A stretch of 64,000 bases of DNA from DAOTUB01 sp034437455 (GCA_034437455.1 DAOTUB010000225.1:1-64000), one strand, 5' to 3'; positions 46,018 to 55,127 are shown, numbered from the stretch's first letter. The notes: generated by a model from the sequence alone, not told the origin. Numbers and translations: made by a program.

Positions 46018-46212
46018 TTAACTGATAGGGCACCACTCTGTGTTGTAGTGATAGAGATACAACTTGAGTACTGCTTCATGGAAAACGTCGGATTTGGAAA
46101 ATGACAATGTTTTCCGTACAAACCGGGCCAGTCTCTGACGCAATGTATTGTTCCAACGTTCGACGTTTGCGATTTTGCCGCTTTCCTCGTTACACATTGA
46201 TGAGTGCTGCTT
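46018..46212 (-). pseudogene. IS1-family transposase C-terminal remnant
   Basis: The minus-strand frame reads ESGKIANVERWNNTLRQRL, then ARFVRKTLSFSKSD and LYLYHYNTEW. This is the well-known C-terminus of IS1-type (InsB) transposases, including the conserved ERxNxTLRQR and RKTLSFSK words. Upstream similarity fades after about 65 residues and no inverted repeat or full element is left. It sits just downstream of leuS, whose 3' end has been copied to 27041-27237. Confidence 0.75.
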
Positions 46213-46356
46213 GGAAAGACTTTCTGATAGGCTTTCCAAAAGTTGCTTCATGAATAGAAATCGTCCCAGTTTGTAGAATCTCTGACCGTCATCGTGTCGC
46301 CTCCTGGTTCCCAGTTTATCACAAGTGGGCTGCCCCGTCAACCGGGAAACCATGCT

Positions 46357-49149
46357 CTAAACCACAATGTTCACCAACCGTCCCGGCACGTAGATGACCT
46401 TGCGAATTTCTTTATCCCCAACGTGCCGCTGGACGTTCTCGTCGGCGAGCGCCGCCTCCCGCGCCGCCTCTTCGGTGATGTCCGCCGGCGCCTCCAGCCG
46501 CGCCCGCACCTTGCCGTTGATCTGCACGATCAGCGTGATCACCTCCTCGGCGGCCAGGTCGGCGTCGAACTGCGGCCACGATTGTTGGTGGATGCTGTAC
46601 GGTCGCCCAAGCCGCGCCCATAGCTCCTCCGCGACGTGCGGGCAGCAGGGCGCCAGCAGCAGGAGCAGCGTCTCGATCGCTTCCTCCCACGCCTCTGTCC
46701 CGTAAACCGGCGTCTCTTTCGCTTTCTGCAGCGCGTTGGAGAATTCCATCAGCCCGGCGATGATCGTGTTGAAGGCCAAGTTTTCCATATCGTCCGTGAC
46801 GCGCCGGATCGTTTGATGCGTCCAGCGGCGCAGGTCGGCGATCTCCGCCTCAGTAGGAGTGCCTTGAGCCTCGCCCGGCTCCAATGCCAGGTTCCAGATG
46901 CGATGCAGCCAGCGATAGACCCCCTGGATGCCCTGCGAATCCCAGGGGCCGCCCTGCTCCCAGCGCCAGCCGAACATCAGGTAGCCCCGCACCGTGTCCG
47001 CCCCGTACCCCTCCACCAGGTCGTCGGGGGCGATGACGTTGCCGCGGGATTTCGACATCCTGAGACCATCCTCGGCCAGGATGATGCCCTGGTTGCGCAG
47101 GACGGTCATCGGCTCGTCAAAATCCACCAGGCCCATGTCGCGCATGGCCTTGGTGAAGAAACGGGTATAGATCAGGTGCATCGTGGCGTGCTCGACGCCG
47201 CCGGTGTAGACGTCCACCGGCAGCCAATAGTCCGCCTCGTCCGGGTCTATGGGCGTCGAGTCGGCGTGGGCCGGCTCGCCCTCCTTGTAGTATGGACTCA
47301 GGTAAGCATAGTTGTACCAGGAGGAGCAGACAAAGGTGTCCATCGTGTCGGTTTCGCGGGTGGCGGGGCCGCCGCACTGGGGGCAGGTGGTGTGCAGGAA
47401 CGCCTCGTGATGCTTCAGCGGGCTTTCGCCGGTGGGCAGGAACTCGGCGTCCTCCGGCAGTAGCACCGGCAGGTCTTTGTAGGGCACGGGGACGGTACCG
47501 CACTCGTCGCAATAGACGATGGGGATGGGCGCGCCCCAGTACCGCTGGCGGCTGATCAGCCAGTCCCGAATGCGATGGTTGACGGCAAACTCGCCGGCGC
47601 CCTGTTCCTCCAGCCACTCGGTCACCTTGCGAACCGCCACGTCGCCCGGCGTGCCGCTGAAGGGGCCGGAATTGATCATGGTCCCGTATTCGTGATGGAA
47701 GAGCACATCGCGATAGAACTCGACGCCCCACAGCATTTCCATAACGGTGCGCTTCTCCTCCAGCTCGGGTTCGAGCTTTTTGCAGCGGGCCAGGATCCCC
47801 TGTCCTGCCTCGACGCCGTCGAACGTCACGAGGGCATCGGCGAAAATGAACTCCCAGCGCGCGCCGACTACCTCGGTCCAAAAGCCCGGCTGTACGTGCG
47901 CCTGTGCCAATTCGATGTAGGGCTCGATCTGTTCCTCACTCATCGTTACGCACAAGGCAGCATTTTGCTGCTCAAACGGGATACCGGCCTCGGTCAGGGC
48001 CTTGGTAAAGCCCTCCTTCATCGTACCCTCTGCCACGCACGATCTGGCGACCCCATCGGGTCGGTCAATGACCGGGATAATCGGCAGGCCGAACTTGATG
48101 GCGAACTCAAAGTCCCGCTCGTCGTGGGCCGGGACGGCCATGATCGCCCCCGTCCCGTAGGTCATCATCACGTAATCGGCGATCCAGATGGGGATGCGCT
48201 CTTCGTTGACCGGATTCACGGCAAACGCGCCGATAAAGACGCCGGTCTTGTCCTTCTCGGTAGACATCCGCTCGATCTCGCTCTGCCGGGCGGCCTGGTA
48301 TTTGTATTTCTCGACCGCTTCCCGATGCTCCGGTGTGGTCAGCTTGTCCACCAGCGGATGCTCCGGGGCCAGCACCATAAAGGTCGCTCCCCAGAGTGTG
48401 TCGGGCCGGGTGGTAAAGACGACGATGGGATCTTGCTGCTCGGAGAGGAAGGTGACGTCGGCCCCCTCGCTGCGCCCGATCCAGTTCGTCTGCATCGTCA
48501 CCACGCGCTCTGGCCAATCGATCTGGGAAAAATCGAGCAGTTCATCGACATAGTCGGTGATGCGCCAGAACCACTGTTCCAGTTCCTTTTTGATGACGGG
48601 CGTCTTGCATCGTTCACAGTGCCGATCCTCTCCCCATACTTGCTCCCGGGCCAGGGTGGTGTTGCACTGGGGGCAAAAGTCAACTGGCGACTTTTTGCGA
48701 TAGGCCAGGCCCATATCGTACAGTTTCAGGAAGAACCACTCGGACCAGCGGTAGTAGCCCGGCAGGCAGGAGATAGCCTCTCGTTCCCAATCGAACATCG
48801 CGCCCATGGTCTTGAGCTGCCGCCGCATGTTCTCGATATTGGACATCGTCCACGTGTGGGGATGAATGCCGCGCTCAATGGCGGCGTTCTCGGCTGGCAG
48901 GCCAAAGGCGTCGTACCCCATGGGGAAGAGGACGTTGTAGCCCCGCATACGCATATAACGAGCGCGGACGTCAGAGGGGCACATGGCATACCAATGGCCG
49001 ATGTGCAGATCGCCGCTGGGGTAGGGAAGCATGGTCAGGGCGTAATGTTTGGGTCTGCTGTGGTCAATCACAGAGCGATACAGTTCGTCGTCTGCCCATC
49101 GTTTTTGCCATTGGGATTCGATCTCTTGGGGTACGTATTGGTCAACCAT
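46357..49149 (-). CDS. leuS: leucyl-tRNA synthetase
   Basis: A 930-residue class I synthetase charging tRNA-Leu. The HIGH motif is GDLHIGHW (49-52). The zinc region has CPQCNTTLAREQVWG and HCERCKTP. The CP1 editing domain contains VVFTTRPDTLWGATFMVLAPEHP and YGTGAIMAVPAHDERDFEFA. The KMSKS motif is RMSKSRGNVIAPDD (about 697). A C-terminal anticodon-binding domain ends LVNIVV. The start at 49149 (MVDQYVPQEIESQW) is preferred because the longer frame to 49581 overlaps the upstream metallo-hydrolase gene and looks nothing like LeuRS; GGGAG precedes this ATG. Seventeen bases separate it from the upstream gene. The leucine-type T-box at 52037-52325 is the probable regulator of the transcript. Confidence 0.96.
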   Translation of the reverse strand: MVDQYVPQEIESQWQKRWADDELYRSVIDHSRPKHYALTMLPYPSGDLHIGHWYAMCPSDVRARYMRMRGYNVLFPMGYDAFGLPAENAAIERGIHPHTWTMSNIENMRRQLKTMGAMFDWEREAISCLPGYYRWSEWFFLKLYDMGLAYRKKSPVDFCPQCNTTLAREQVWGEDRHCERCKTPVIKKELEQWFWRITDYVDELLDFSQIDWPERVVTMQTNWIGRSEGADVTFLSEQQDPIVVFTTRPDTLWGATFMVLAPEHPLVDKLTTPEHREAVEKYKYQAARQSEIERMSTEKDKTGVFIGAFAVNPVNEERIPIWIADYVMMTYGTGAIMAVPAHDERDFEFAIKFGLPIIPVIDRPDGVARSCVAEGTMKEGFTKALTEAGIPFEQQNAALCVTMSEEQIEPYIELAQAHVQPGFWTEVVGARWEFIFADALVTFDGVEAGQGILARCKKLEPELEEKRTVMEMLWGVEFYRDVLFHHEYGTMINSGPFSGTPGDVAVRKVTEWLEEQGAGEFAVNHRIRDWLISRQRYWGAPIPIVYCDECGTVPVPYKDLPVLLPEDAEFLPTGESPLKHHEAFLHTTCPQCGGPATRETDTMDTFVCSSWYNYAYLSPYYKEGEPAHADSTPIDPDEADYWLPVDVYTGGVEHATMHLIYTRFFTKAMRDMGLVDFDEPMTVLRNQGIILAEDGLRMSKSRGNVIAPDDLVEGYGADTVRGYLMFGWRWEQGGPWDSQGIQGVYRWLHRIWNLALEPGEAQGTPTEAEIADLRRWTHQTIRRVTDDMENLAFNTIIAGLMEFSNALQKAKETPVYGTEAWEEAIETLLLLLAPCCPHVAEELWARLGRPYSIHQQSWPQFDADLAAEEVITLIVQINGKVRARLEAPADITEEAAREAALADENVQRHVGDKEIRKVIYVPGRLVNIVV

Positions 49150-49166
49150 TTTTATCTCCCGAGTTA

Positions 49167-50063
49167 TTATTTCTGTCGCCACTGCAAGCGATTTTTCTCT
49201 ATCACAGTTGCTGCCTTCCCTGCCCGCTCCAGCGAGGATAGCGCGGCCAGGATCGTCGTCCGGGTGAGGAAGTAAGCCGTCGCCGTCGTTATCTGGAGGC
49301 CCAGGCGATCGCTCACGTGCTGAACCAAGTCCGACGTCTCTCGCGGCTTTTCCAGCGCCTCGTAGACTTGTTCCCGTACCTCCTCCAGCCGCTCCCGGTT
49401 GGCAGCGCAGATCTGGGCGATCTCTTCGCCGCTGGCATAAGCCGGGCCGTGCCCAGGGGCAAAGCAGGCATAAGGCATGCCCGGCAGTCGTTCCAGCGTC
49501 GCCAGTGTCTCGTCCAGATCCACGCAAAAGAGGATCCTGTGCTTCTGGAGCGTCTCCCATGGGAAGACGGCATCGGCGCAAAAAAGTATTTCTCCCATCG
49601 CCACTCCAATCTGGTTGAGGGCGTGGCCCGGCAGCGAGAGCACCTCCACCTGGAACGGGCCGATCTCCAGCGGCCCCGGCTCCACCACGCGATCGATCTG
49701 GCAGGGCTTGGCCAGGGTGAACTTGTGACGCAGTTCCCCGATGGGGGCCGCGCCGCCAAAGAGATAGAGCGGCTCGATGATGGGATGCTCCATCATCGCC
49801 GCCTCCAACGTCGGGGCGTACAGCTCCACATCCAGGCGTTTTTGCAGGAAATAGGCGCCGCCAAAGTGGTCGGCGTGGGCGTGGGTGATGAAGACCGCCT
49901 CCAGCGCGACGTCCATCGCTTCGACGATGCGCAACACCCGCCGACTGGCGTCCTTATCCAGGCCCGCATCGATCAGCAGCCCCCGCCCATCCTGCACGAC
50001 CAGCCCGATATTCGAGCCGCTCTGTAGATGGAAGATACCCGGGGCCAGTTCTACTTGTTGCAT
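49167..50063 (-). CDS. metallo-beta-lactamase fold hydrolase
   Basis: A 298-residue MBL-fold protein. The metal-binding motif HAHADHFGG is at residues 61-69 (H61, H63, D65, H66). Further ligands are expected in LSLPGHALNQIG and FAPGHGPAY. The C-terminal part has a helical wHTH-like extension (SDLVQHVSDRLGLQITTATAYFLTRTTILAALSSLERAG). The start MQQVELAPGIFHL has GGAAGA upstream; the TTG eighteen bases earlier is less likely. It sits 17 bp ahead of leuS and 61 bp after the DnaC-like gene on the same strand. The substrate is unknown; glyoxalase II-like or lactonase-like hydrolysis is possible. Confidence 0.82.
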   Translation of the reverse strand: MQQVELAPGIFHLQSGSNIGLVVQDGRGLLIDAGLDKDASRRVLRIVEAMDVALEAVFITHAHADHFGGAYFLQKRLDVELYAPTLEAAMMEHPIIEPLYLFGGAAPIGELRHKFTLAKPCQIDRVVEPGPLEIGPFQVEVLSLPGHALNQIGVAMGEILFCADAVFPWETLQKHRILFCVDLDETLATLERLPGMPYACFAPGHGPAYASGEEIAQICAANRERLEEVREQVYEALEKPRETSDLVQHVSDRLGLQITTATAYFLTRTTILAALSSLERAGKAATVIEKNRLQWRQK

Positions 50064-50124
50064 GTTCAATCTTTCTTCCAAACCGATCTTTTATCTTGAA
50101 TGCTGTAAATGGACGTGTACGCTG

Positions 50125-50826
50125 CTACTTTATTTCTGGTCGCATAGACTTGTCCGTGTTGTGAAAAATCACGAATCGTCCATCTCTCAGCCGGTCGTAG
50201 ATGTCGCCTGGCAATTCTTGGGGGTTGCAGTTCATCGCGAATAGCGTGTGCGCCCGCCGCGCCACTGCCAAGCGGTAGCGGTCGTCCAGGAACGCGGTGC
50301 GGAACTCGTAAGCAAAGTCGGTCATTCGCACCGCGTCGAACTCGTCAATCGCCAGGATGGGCAGCGACTTTAATCGCTCATACCGTGCACGGGCGTCATC
50401 CGGGGTGTTCGGATCGTAACCTGCTCGAATGTACTCGAGCAGGTCGCGCATCCTCACATACGTGCCCACGATGCCGCGACGGTGTCTGAATTCGTTGACG
50501 ATGGCATGTAAAATCAGCGTCTTGCCATTGCCATAGCCGCCCCACAGGGTGAAAAAGCCCCACGGCTCCTGGACGAATTTCTGTGCTTGCTTGGTCATCT
50601 TTGCCGTGTCGCCCACCAGCGCGACGTCGTCGAGACGCACGGTCGTCTCCTCTGGCAAGAGTCCCGATATGTTAGCCAACCGGGCGGTCTCCGTAGCCTT
50701 GTGTACGCCGGCAGGGTCCGGACAGCGCACCATTGTGACGTGTCCCTCGTAGCCTATATCATCCCTACGTTCGATCCAACCTACGCCGCCACAGACCGGG
50801 CACTCGCTACTTTTGTTCACGTTCAC
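50125..50826 (-). CDS. DnaC/IstB-like AAA+ helicase loader ATPase
   Basis: A 233-residue ATPase. The N-terminus has a small cysteine motif (CPVCGG, C9/C12, then C35) that could bind zinc. The Walker A motif is WGGYGNGKT (96-103) and Walker B is LAIDEFDA (D161/E162), followed by sensor-like LFAMNCNP and a C-terminal RLRDGRFVIF, all as in DnaC/DnaI/phage loaders. It overlaps the upstream initiator-like gene by 20 bp, with that gene's end supplying AAGGAGG. The GTG at 50826 is used, and GTG at 50820 is also possible. It probably loads or remodels a replicative helicase with the upstream protein. No DnaB is in the window. Confidence 0.82.
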   Translation of the reverse strand: MNVNKSSECPVCGGVGWIERRDDIGYEGHVTMVRCPDPAGVHKATETARLANISGLLPEETTVRLDDVALVGDTAKMTKQAQKFVQEPWGFFTLWGGYGNGKTLILHAIVNEFRHRRGIVGTYVRMRDLLEYIRAGYDPNTPDDARARYERLKSLPILAIDEFDAVRMTDFAYEFRTAFLDDRYRLAVARRAHTLFAMNCNPQELPGDIYDRLRDGRFVIFHNTDKSMRPEIK

Positions 50827-51943
50827 GCTGCCTCCTTCTTAGCTCGGCCAATGCCGCCCTCTGGCGTGCCCGCGTCTCGGCGTCAACTTCCTCTGCTGGC
50901 GGCTTTTCCTTGATCGTGCGCGGTCTGCGACTATCCCTGCTCGGATGCCGGGCGCGCTGTTTCGCTTGCACAATGAGCTTCTTTCCGCCGCTGATCCAAT
51001 CTTCAATCGCTTTCATGTCGGGGGTTGATATCACCTTTGTGATGTAGCGCCAGCGGCCTATCGGACTATCAGCGGCGGCCTTCGATGCCCTGAAAGCGTA
51101 CTCCCAGACGTCAAGGTTTCTCTGTGTCTCTGTCAGGTCAAGCAATTCGTCTGCGACCATCTGCGTGATTCGGGGGCCGATCTCTTTGACGTACCAATCC
51201 GTCACCTGTCCCAGTACGAAATCCTCATCGGGAGTCTGCGAGACCTGGACTACGGGGGGCATCGGCGCTGAGGGGGGCAGTCGCTCGTCCCGTAACGGCG
51301 GCATGGCTATCCGGCCAGCGACAATGGCCTCCACCAGCTCGATCTTGACATTGTCCACGCGGCGCCCCAATTCCAGGATCGTGCTGGCCAGCGCGCCGAT
51401 CGTTACACCGGGTTCGAGTAGCCCGGCTAGTGCCTCCAACTCGTCACTGGATATCTCTTCGCCCGTCGCCAGTCGCCATGTAGCCATAAGGAAACGGTCG
51501 CTAGGCTCCACACCATCGCCATCATAGGTTCTCTTTACTTCCCTCTGTCCTGTCAGGTCCTTTTCTGCGCTGGTCGCCTCGGAGCCATCCACCACCTCAA
51601 AGTCCCAGTTGAGTGTATAGACATAAGCAGGCTTACCTTGCTCCTCTCCTATCTCGCGCCGCACCAGATAGCCAGCTTCCAAACACTCCTGCAACGCCAT
51701 GCTTACCGTCGCCTCGTTCCTGTCTCCCATCTTTTCCTGAAACTGAGAATGGGATATGTGCCCCCACCCGTCTCTCAGATCATCGTCGGCGTCTGTTACT
51801 GTCCATCTTTGGCCCCACGTCTCGCGGATCGCCACACAAAGGGCTTTCCAGGCGTCAGGAGAGAGTCCGGGCATGATCACATCAAACACGGCACTGTGAA
51901 TGGGAAACCAACCACTTGCACCAAACAACTTTACCCTTGCCAC
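50807..51943 (-). CDS. replication initiator-like / DnaD-like protein
   Basis: A 378-residue protein. The N-terminal region (residues 1-110) reads as a winged-helix DNA-binding domain: GWFPIHSAVFDVIMPGLSPDAWK, then SQFQEKMGDRNEATVSMALQECLEAGYLVRR as the recognition part. This is like phage and plasmid replication proteins. The C-terminal part has a DnaD-like helical segment (WEYAFRASKAAADSPIGRWRYI) and a very basic tail. The GTG at 51943 is chosen because GGGAGG lies six bases ahead; a TTG at 52006 has no such site. It is the first gene after the T-box leader terminator and is paired with the DnaC-like gene, a typical initiator-loader couple. I cannot tell from sequence whether it is chromosomal primosome machinery or a relic of a mobile element. 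Confidence 0.65.
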   Translation of the reverse strand: MARVKLFGASGWFPIHSAVFDVIMPGLSPDAWKALCVAIRETWGQRWTVTDADDDLRDGWGHISHSQFQEKMGDRNEATVSMALQECLEAGYLVRREIGEEQGKPAYVYTLNWDFEVVDGSEATSAEKDLTGQREVKRTYDGDGVEPSDRFLMATWRLATGEEISSDELEALAGLLEPGVTIGALASTILELGRRVDNVKIELVEAIVAGRIAMPPLRDERLPPSAPMPPVVQVSQTPDEDFVLGQVTDWYVKEIGPRITQMVADELLDLTETQRNLDVWEYAFRASKAAADSPIGRWRYITKVISTPDMKAIEDWISGGKKLIVQAKQRARHPSRDSRRPRTIKEKPPAEEVDAETRARQRAALAELRRRQREREQK

Positions 51944-52036
51944 TATTTGCCTCCCCACCGACACAAAGCATTGTTCTGTTTCCGTGTTATCAGACGACGG
52001 AAACAATTACTTTTAGTGGGCATCAGGTTATGCTAT

Positions 52037-52325
52037 AAAAAAGTCCCTTTCGCCTCAGGGGCGAAAGGGTTCCGCGGTACCACCCTGATTGGAGACCGTC
52101 CTCTTGTATATCGGCAGGTCTCCCACTCTTGGCCCGTTAACGGGGGCCGGTCGGCGCTGGCTAATTTCACCGGCACAGCTCCCAGGCGAGTTCGGTCTTG
52201 TGTGGCGCTCCTCCGGGGCACCAGTCGCCGGGCTTCCACCTGGTCTTTCCCGGCTCGCTGCGGGGGATGACCTACTACTCCTGTTCGCAGCCTTTTGCCT
52301 GTCACTGTCTTGTAGAAAAGAATAG
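52037..52325 (-). promoter_or_regulatory. T-box riboswitch leader, probably leucine-specific
   Basis: The minus strand shows a complete T-box architecture. Stem I has AGGAGTAGTAGGTCATC (complement of 52266-52283) and a distal GAGCCGGG/GCCCGGC helix. The 3' side of the specifier loop reads GAA-CTC-G, so the specifier is best read as CUC (Leu; complement of 52188-52190). The T-box AGGGTGGTACCGCGG (complement of 52071-52086) has UGGU, fitting an A73 tRNA such as Leu. A terminator stem CCCTTTCGCC/GGCGAAAGGG and a six-T run end it at about 52037. Uncharged tRNA-Leu would favour read-through into the four downstream genes, ending with leuS. Confidence 0.88.
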
Positions 52326-52326
52326 G

Positions 52327-52399
52327 TGGACCCGGAGGGACTCGAACCCTCGACCCCCACAATGCCATTGTGGTGCGCTCCCAACTGCGCTACGGGCCC
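52327..52399 (-). tRNA. tRNA-Ala (anticodon GGC)
   Basis: A 73-base cloverleaf. Acceptor GGGCCCG pairs with CGGGTCC, including the alanine identity pair G3:U70. The D arm is GCGC/GCGC, the anticodon stem CCACA/TGTGG with loop ATGGCAT (anticodon GGC), and the T arm AGGG-TTCGA type. CCA is not encoded (CCT follows A73). It ends directly at the T-box leader. Confidence 0.95.
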
Positions 52400-52418
52400 A
52401 CGCCAGATGAGGTTGTGA

Positions 52419-52491
<73 letters not shown>

Positions 52492-52504
52492 ACGACCCAG
52501 AGCA

Positions 52505-52532
52505 ATTGTACATCAGAATGGAGAGATGTCAA
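52505..52532 (-). promoter_or_regulatory. promoter for tRNA-Ala pair and T-box unit
   Basis: Minus-strand TTGACA (complement of 52527-52532), 16-bp spacer, TACAAT (complement of 52505-52510). The start is near 52498, seven bases before the first tRNA. No other promoter is evident between the tRNAs and the T-box, so all may share this one. Confidence 0.8.
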
Positions 52533-52535
52533 GGT

Positions 52536-52563
52536 TTGACAGGCCCCCACTCCGTGTTATACT
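52536..52563 (+). promoter_or_regulatory. promoter of the MFS transporter gene
   Basis: TTGACA (52536-52541), 16-bp spacer, TATACT (52558-52563). It is back to back with the tRNA promoter, the two -35 boxes only three bases apart. Confidence 0.8.
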
Positions 52564-52591
52564 CGGAGAAAAGCTTATAAAGCGGAGGACT

Positions 52592-53797
52592 ATGACCAAT
52601 CCATCCATTCCCCAAACTGTGCCGGTTTCCATTGAGGATCAGGCGCGGCGTCGCACGGCCCTCGTCGTGATCGTTTTGACCAACTTTTTACTTTCCTTCG
52701 GTTTCCAGTTGTGGCGCTCGCTTTTTAACAACTTTACCATCGGAGAACTGGGGGTGCAGGCCGATCAGATGGGGCTGATCCAATCCATCCGCGAGATACC
52801 CGGATTGCTGGGCTTTAGCGTTGGCCTGTTGGCGTTGCTCCTGAGCGAGATGCACATCGCCGGGCTGTCCGTCATCTTGATGGGTGTTGGGGTTGGGTTG
52901 ACCGGCTCCACCGGCAGCCTGCCGGGCCTGATAGCGAGTACGTTGTTGATGAGCGTCGGCTTTCACTTTTTTATGCCGGCCAACTCGTCGGCGATGCTGA
53001 TGCTGGTCGGTGAGGACGAAGCTCCCCGCATGTTGGGGCGTCTGAGCAGCCTGGGCGCGCTGGCGGCGCTGGCCGCCGCAGGTGTGGTCTTTTTCGCCCT
53101 CGACGCTCTGGGGTTTCGCATGCTATTCTACACCGTCGGCGCACTGTTGATCCTGGGAGGACTGATACTTTTGCCCTGGGCGCGACAGCCCACTCCCTTG
53201 ACCACCCGCGTCAGGCAGCGCACTCCCGTTCGCCGGCAATATGGACTCTATTACATCCTTGAATTTCTGATGGGCAGCCGTCGGCACATCTTTACCACCT
53301 TTGCCGTCTTTCTGCTCGTGGACGAGTACGAGGTATCTGCGCAGACCATCACCATCCTGTTCGTGATCAACAACTTTATCGGCACGTTCCTCTATCAGCA
53401 GTTTGGCAGGATTATCGCCCGCTTTGGCGAGCGATTGGTCCTCACCGTCGACTTTGTACTGCTGATCCTGGTCTTTTTGGGCTATGCTTACGTCCCTTCG
53501 CTCTCCGTTCTCTACGCACTCTTCGTCGCCGACCACGTCTTGTTCGGCTTTCGCATCGCGCTCCAATCCTACTTCCAAAAGATCGCCCTTCATCCTCGGG
53601 AGATCACGCCCAACCTTTCGTTGGGTCAGACCATCAATCACATCGCGGCGATCGTCATTCCAGTCACGGGAGGGGTCGTGTGGACGAGCATCGGCAGCCG
53701 CTACACATTCCTGATCGGTGTGGGCATTGTGGTGCTCACGCTGATTGCTGTGCAGTGGATGCGCCCGGAGCGGGATATGGTCGCTGTAGAGGGGTGA
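52592..53797 (+). CDS. major facilitator superfamily transporter
   Basis: A 401-residue MFS permease with about twelve hydrophobic helices from residue 18 on. The half-way loop around residues 185-205 (WARQPTPLTTRVRQRTPVRRQYGL) is basic and cytoplasmic. The substrate is not evident; the fold resembles drug/metabolite exporters. The ATG at 52592 has GGAGG six to ten bases upstream; the 22-codon extension to 52526 overlaps the promoter and is rejected. It ends 12 bp from the convergent metallopeptidase-like gene. Confidence 0.82.
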   Translation: MTNPSIPQTVPVSIEDQARRRTALVVIVLTNFLLSFGFQLWRSLFNNFTIGELGVQADQMGLIQSIREIPGLLGFSVGLLALLLSEMHIAGLSVILMGVGVGLTGSTGSLPGLIASTLLMSVGFHFFMPANSSAMLMLVGEDEAPRMLGRLSSLGALAALAAAGVVFFALDALGFRMLFYTVGALLILGGLILLPWARQPTPLTTRVRQRTPVRRQYGLYYILEFLMGSRRHIFTTFAVFLLVDEYEVSAQTITILFVINNFIGTFLYQQFGRIIARFGERLVLTVDFVLLILVFLGYAYVPSLSVLYALFVADHVLFGFRIALQSYFQKIALHPREITPNLSLGQTINHIAAIVIPVTGGVVWTSIGSRYTFLIGVGIVVLTLIAVQWMRPERDMVAVEG

Positions 53798-53808
53798 GCC
53801 AGGGGAAC

Positions 53809-55119
53809 TTATTCTCCTATCTCGCCCAGCAACGCTTCCAGTTCGGCCAACGTCGTGACACGGGCCGCCCGAGCTGCGAAGGTGTGCAGATCGGGGCTGC
53901 GGGCGTGCAATTCCCGCACCGCCGGCCCGATGGGATCCTCCCCCGCCGCGCCCGGTTCGGCGGCGTAGGCGCCGTGGAAGGCAAAGTAGGCCTGGTTCAA
54001 TTTGCGGATATAGTAACCCTGGTCGACGAATACCTGTCGCCGCCTCTCCATATAAGCCTCCGCCTGCTCGATCTTTCCCTCGGCCAACAGGTTGTCCACC
54101 CAGATGCGCGTCTGGCGCATCTCCATGCGAAAGTCGAACTCGGGCGGTCCAGACGGCGGAATCTCCTCTTTCGGCTCTTCCGACTCAGGCTCCGGCGGAA
54201 GGTGTTCGGGGTAATAGCGAGCGAGCATGCGCCTCCCGATCTCCTGCCCCACGATGGTAGCCACGGTCTCGTTGATGACGCGCGCTTCGGGAATAGCGTT
54301 ATAGTTCCAGCCTAGCGGTCGCGGGGTGAGGTAGTGGTGCGTCCACTCGTGAGCGGTCACCTCGGCTACCCACGAGGGCGAACTGCTCTCCAATAACATC
54401 GCCGGATAGGCCGACAGGCCGCCGATCCGGGTCACCAGCGACGAGACGCCGTGCGACGTGTCTACCTGCTCCTCGATAGCTTCCTGTCGGGCCACGTCCA
54501 GCCCGTGGCGCAGGCCGAGGGTAAAGATGCTCTCGATGTGATCGCGGGGAGAGACGATGAGCATAAGGGGCAGGGGGGTAAAATGCGCGCCGACCGGAGG
54601 AATCTCCTGGCCCAGCAAGCCGAACCCCTCCTCCGCCAGGACACAGGCCACTTGTTCCTCCAAGATGGCTTCGACGAGCGGCTGGCGCGCCTCTATCGCC
54701 GCTCGCAGTTCAACCAGTTGGTCGCGCAGAGCGGCTGCGACGGCATCGGGGTCATTCACCTCCGGGTCGGTGTACACGCGGTAGATTTCCCATTCGATGC
54801 GCTGGGCCTCGGCTACCCGCTCCAGGTAGTCGAGGAGCAGATCGTGCCGATCAGGCTCGCTCAGATAACGCTGCGGCGCGATCAGGCTGTGCATCAGCTT
54901 GTCCCACAGCGCCTCCACTTCCCAACCGACGAAATCGAACCGCTCGCCGGCCAGTTGGCGCTTGATGCGAGTTTCCATATCCGCAGGGGGAGGAATTTCG
55001 CCGGTGAGGCTCAGAAGCAGCACGCCCAGCAGCAGCGCCACGCGCAGAGCGCGCCAGCACTGGACAGCCCATCTCGAGAGATTTTGGAGACGCCCGACCC
55101 GTCTCTGAGCAGAGGGCAT
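53809..55119 (-). CDS. membrane-anchored HExxH metallopeptidase-like protein
   Basis: A 436-residue protein with an N-terminal hydrophobic segment (residues 23-42) that acts as signal or anchor. A zinc-protease motif HEWTHH (H257, E258, H261) is followed about 20 residues later by INETVATIVGQEIG, whose glutamate fits the gluzincin third ligand. The remainder is helical and acidic with a Pro/Glu-rich insert (PPEPESEEPKEEIPPSGPPE). It resembles predicted aminopeptidase-like families in arrangement, but I cannot name the family. It starts eight bases after the stop of the HdrA-like gene, so the two are cotranscribed. Confidence 0.65.
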   Translation of the reverse strand: MPSAQRRVGRLQNLSRWAVQCWRALRVALLLGVLLLSLTGEIPPPADMETRIKRQLAGERFDFVGWEVEALWDKLMHSLIAPQRYLSEPDRHDLLLDYLERVAEAQRIEWEIYRVYTDPEVNDPDAVAAALRDQLVELRAAIEARQPLVEAILEEQVACVLAEEGFGLLGQEIPPVGAHFTPLPLMLIVSPRDHIESIFTLGLRHGLDVARQEAIEEQVDTSHGVSSLVTRIGGLSAYPAMLLESSSPSWVAEVTAHEWTHHYLTPRPLGWNYNAIPEARVINETVATIVGQEIGRRMLARYYPEHLPPEPESEEPKEEIPPSGPPEFDFRMEMRQTRIWVDNLLAEGKIEQAEAYMERRRQVFVDQGYYIRKLNQAYFAFHGAYAAEPGAAGEDPIGPAVRELHARSPDLHTFAARAARVTTLAELEALLGEIGE

Positions 55120-55127
55120 TGAGCCGT

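Noticed and set aside
47575..49275. Plus-strand 566-codon open frame
   Set aside because: Antisense to leuS; no recognisable domain.
49150..49581. N-terminal extension of leuS by 144 codons
   Set aside because: It overlaps the MBL hydrolase gene in another frame and lacks LeuRS similarity; the ATG at 49149 has a ribosome-binding site.
50125..51943. Prophage or integrative element around the initiator/DnaC-like genes
   Set aside because: No integrase, excisionase, structural or conjugation gene is present, and no direct repeat of a tRNA end was found. The mobile origin stays only a possibility.
52188..52190. Alternative T-box specifiers UCG (Ser) or GCC (Ala)
   Set aside because: Ser tRNAs carry G73, which does not match UGGU. 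GCC would place the codon away from the usual GAA-codon-purine arrangement, even though tRNA-Ala(GGC) lies next door.
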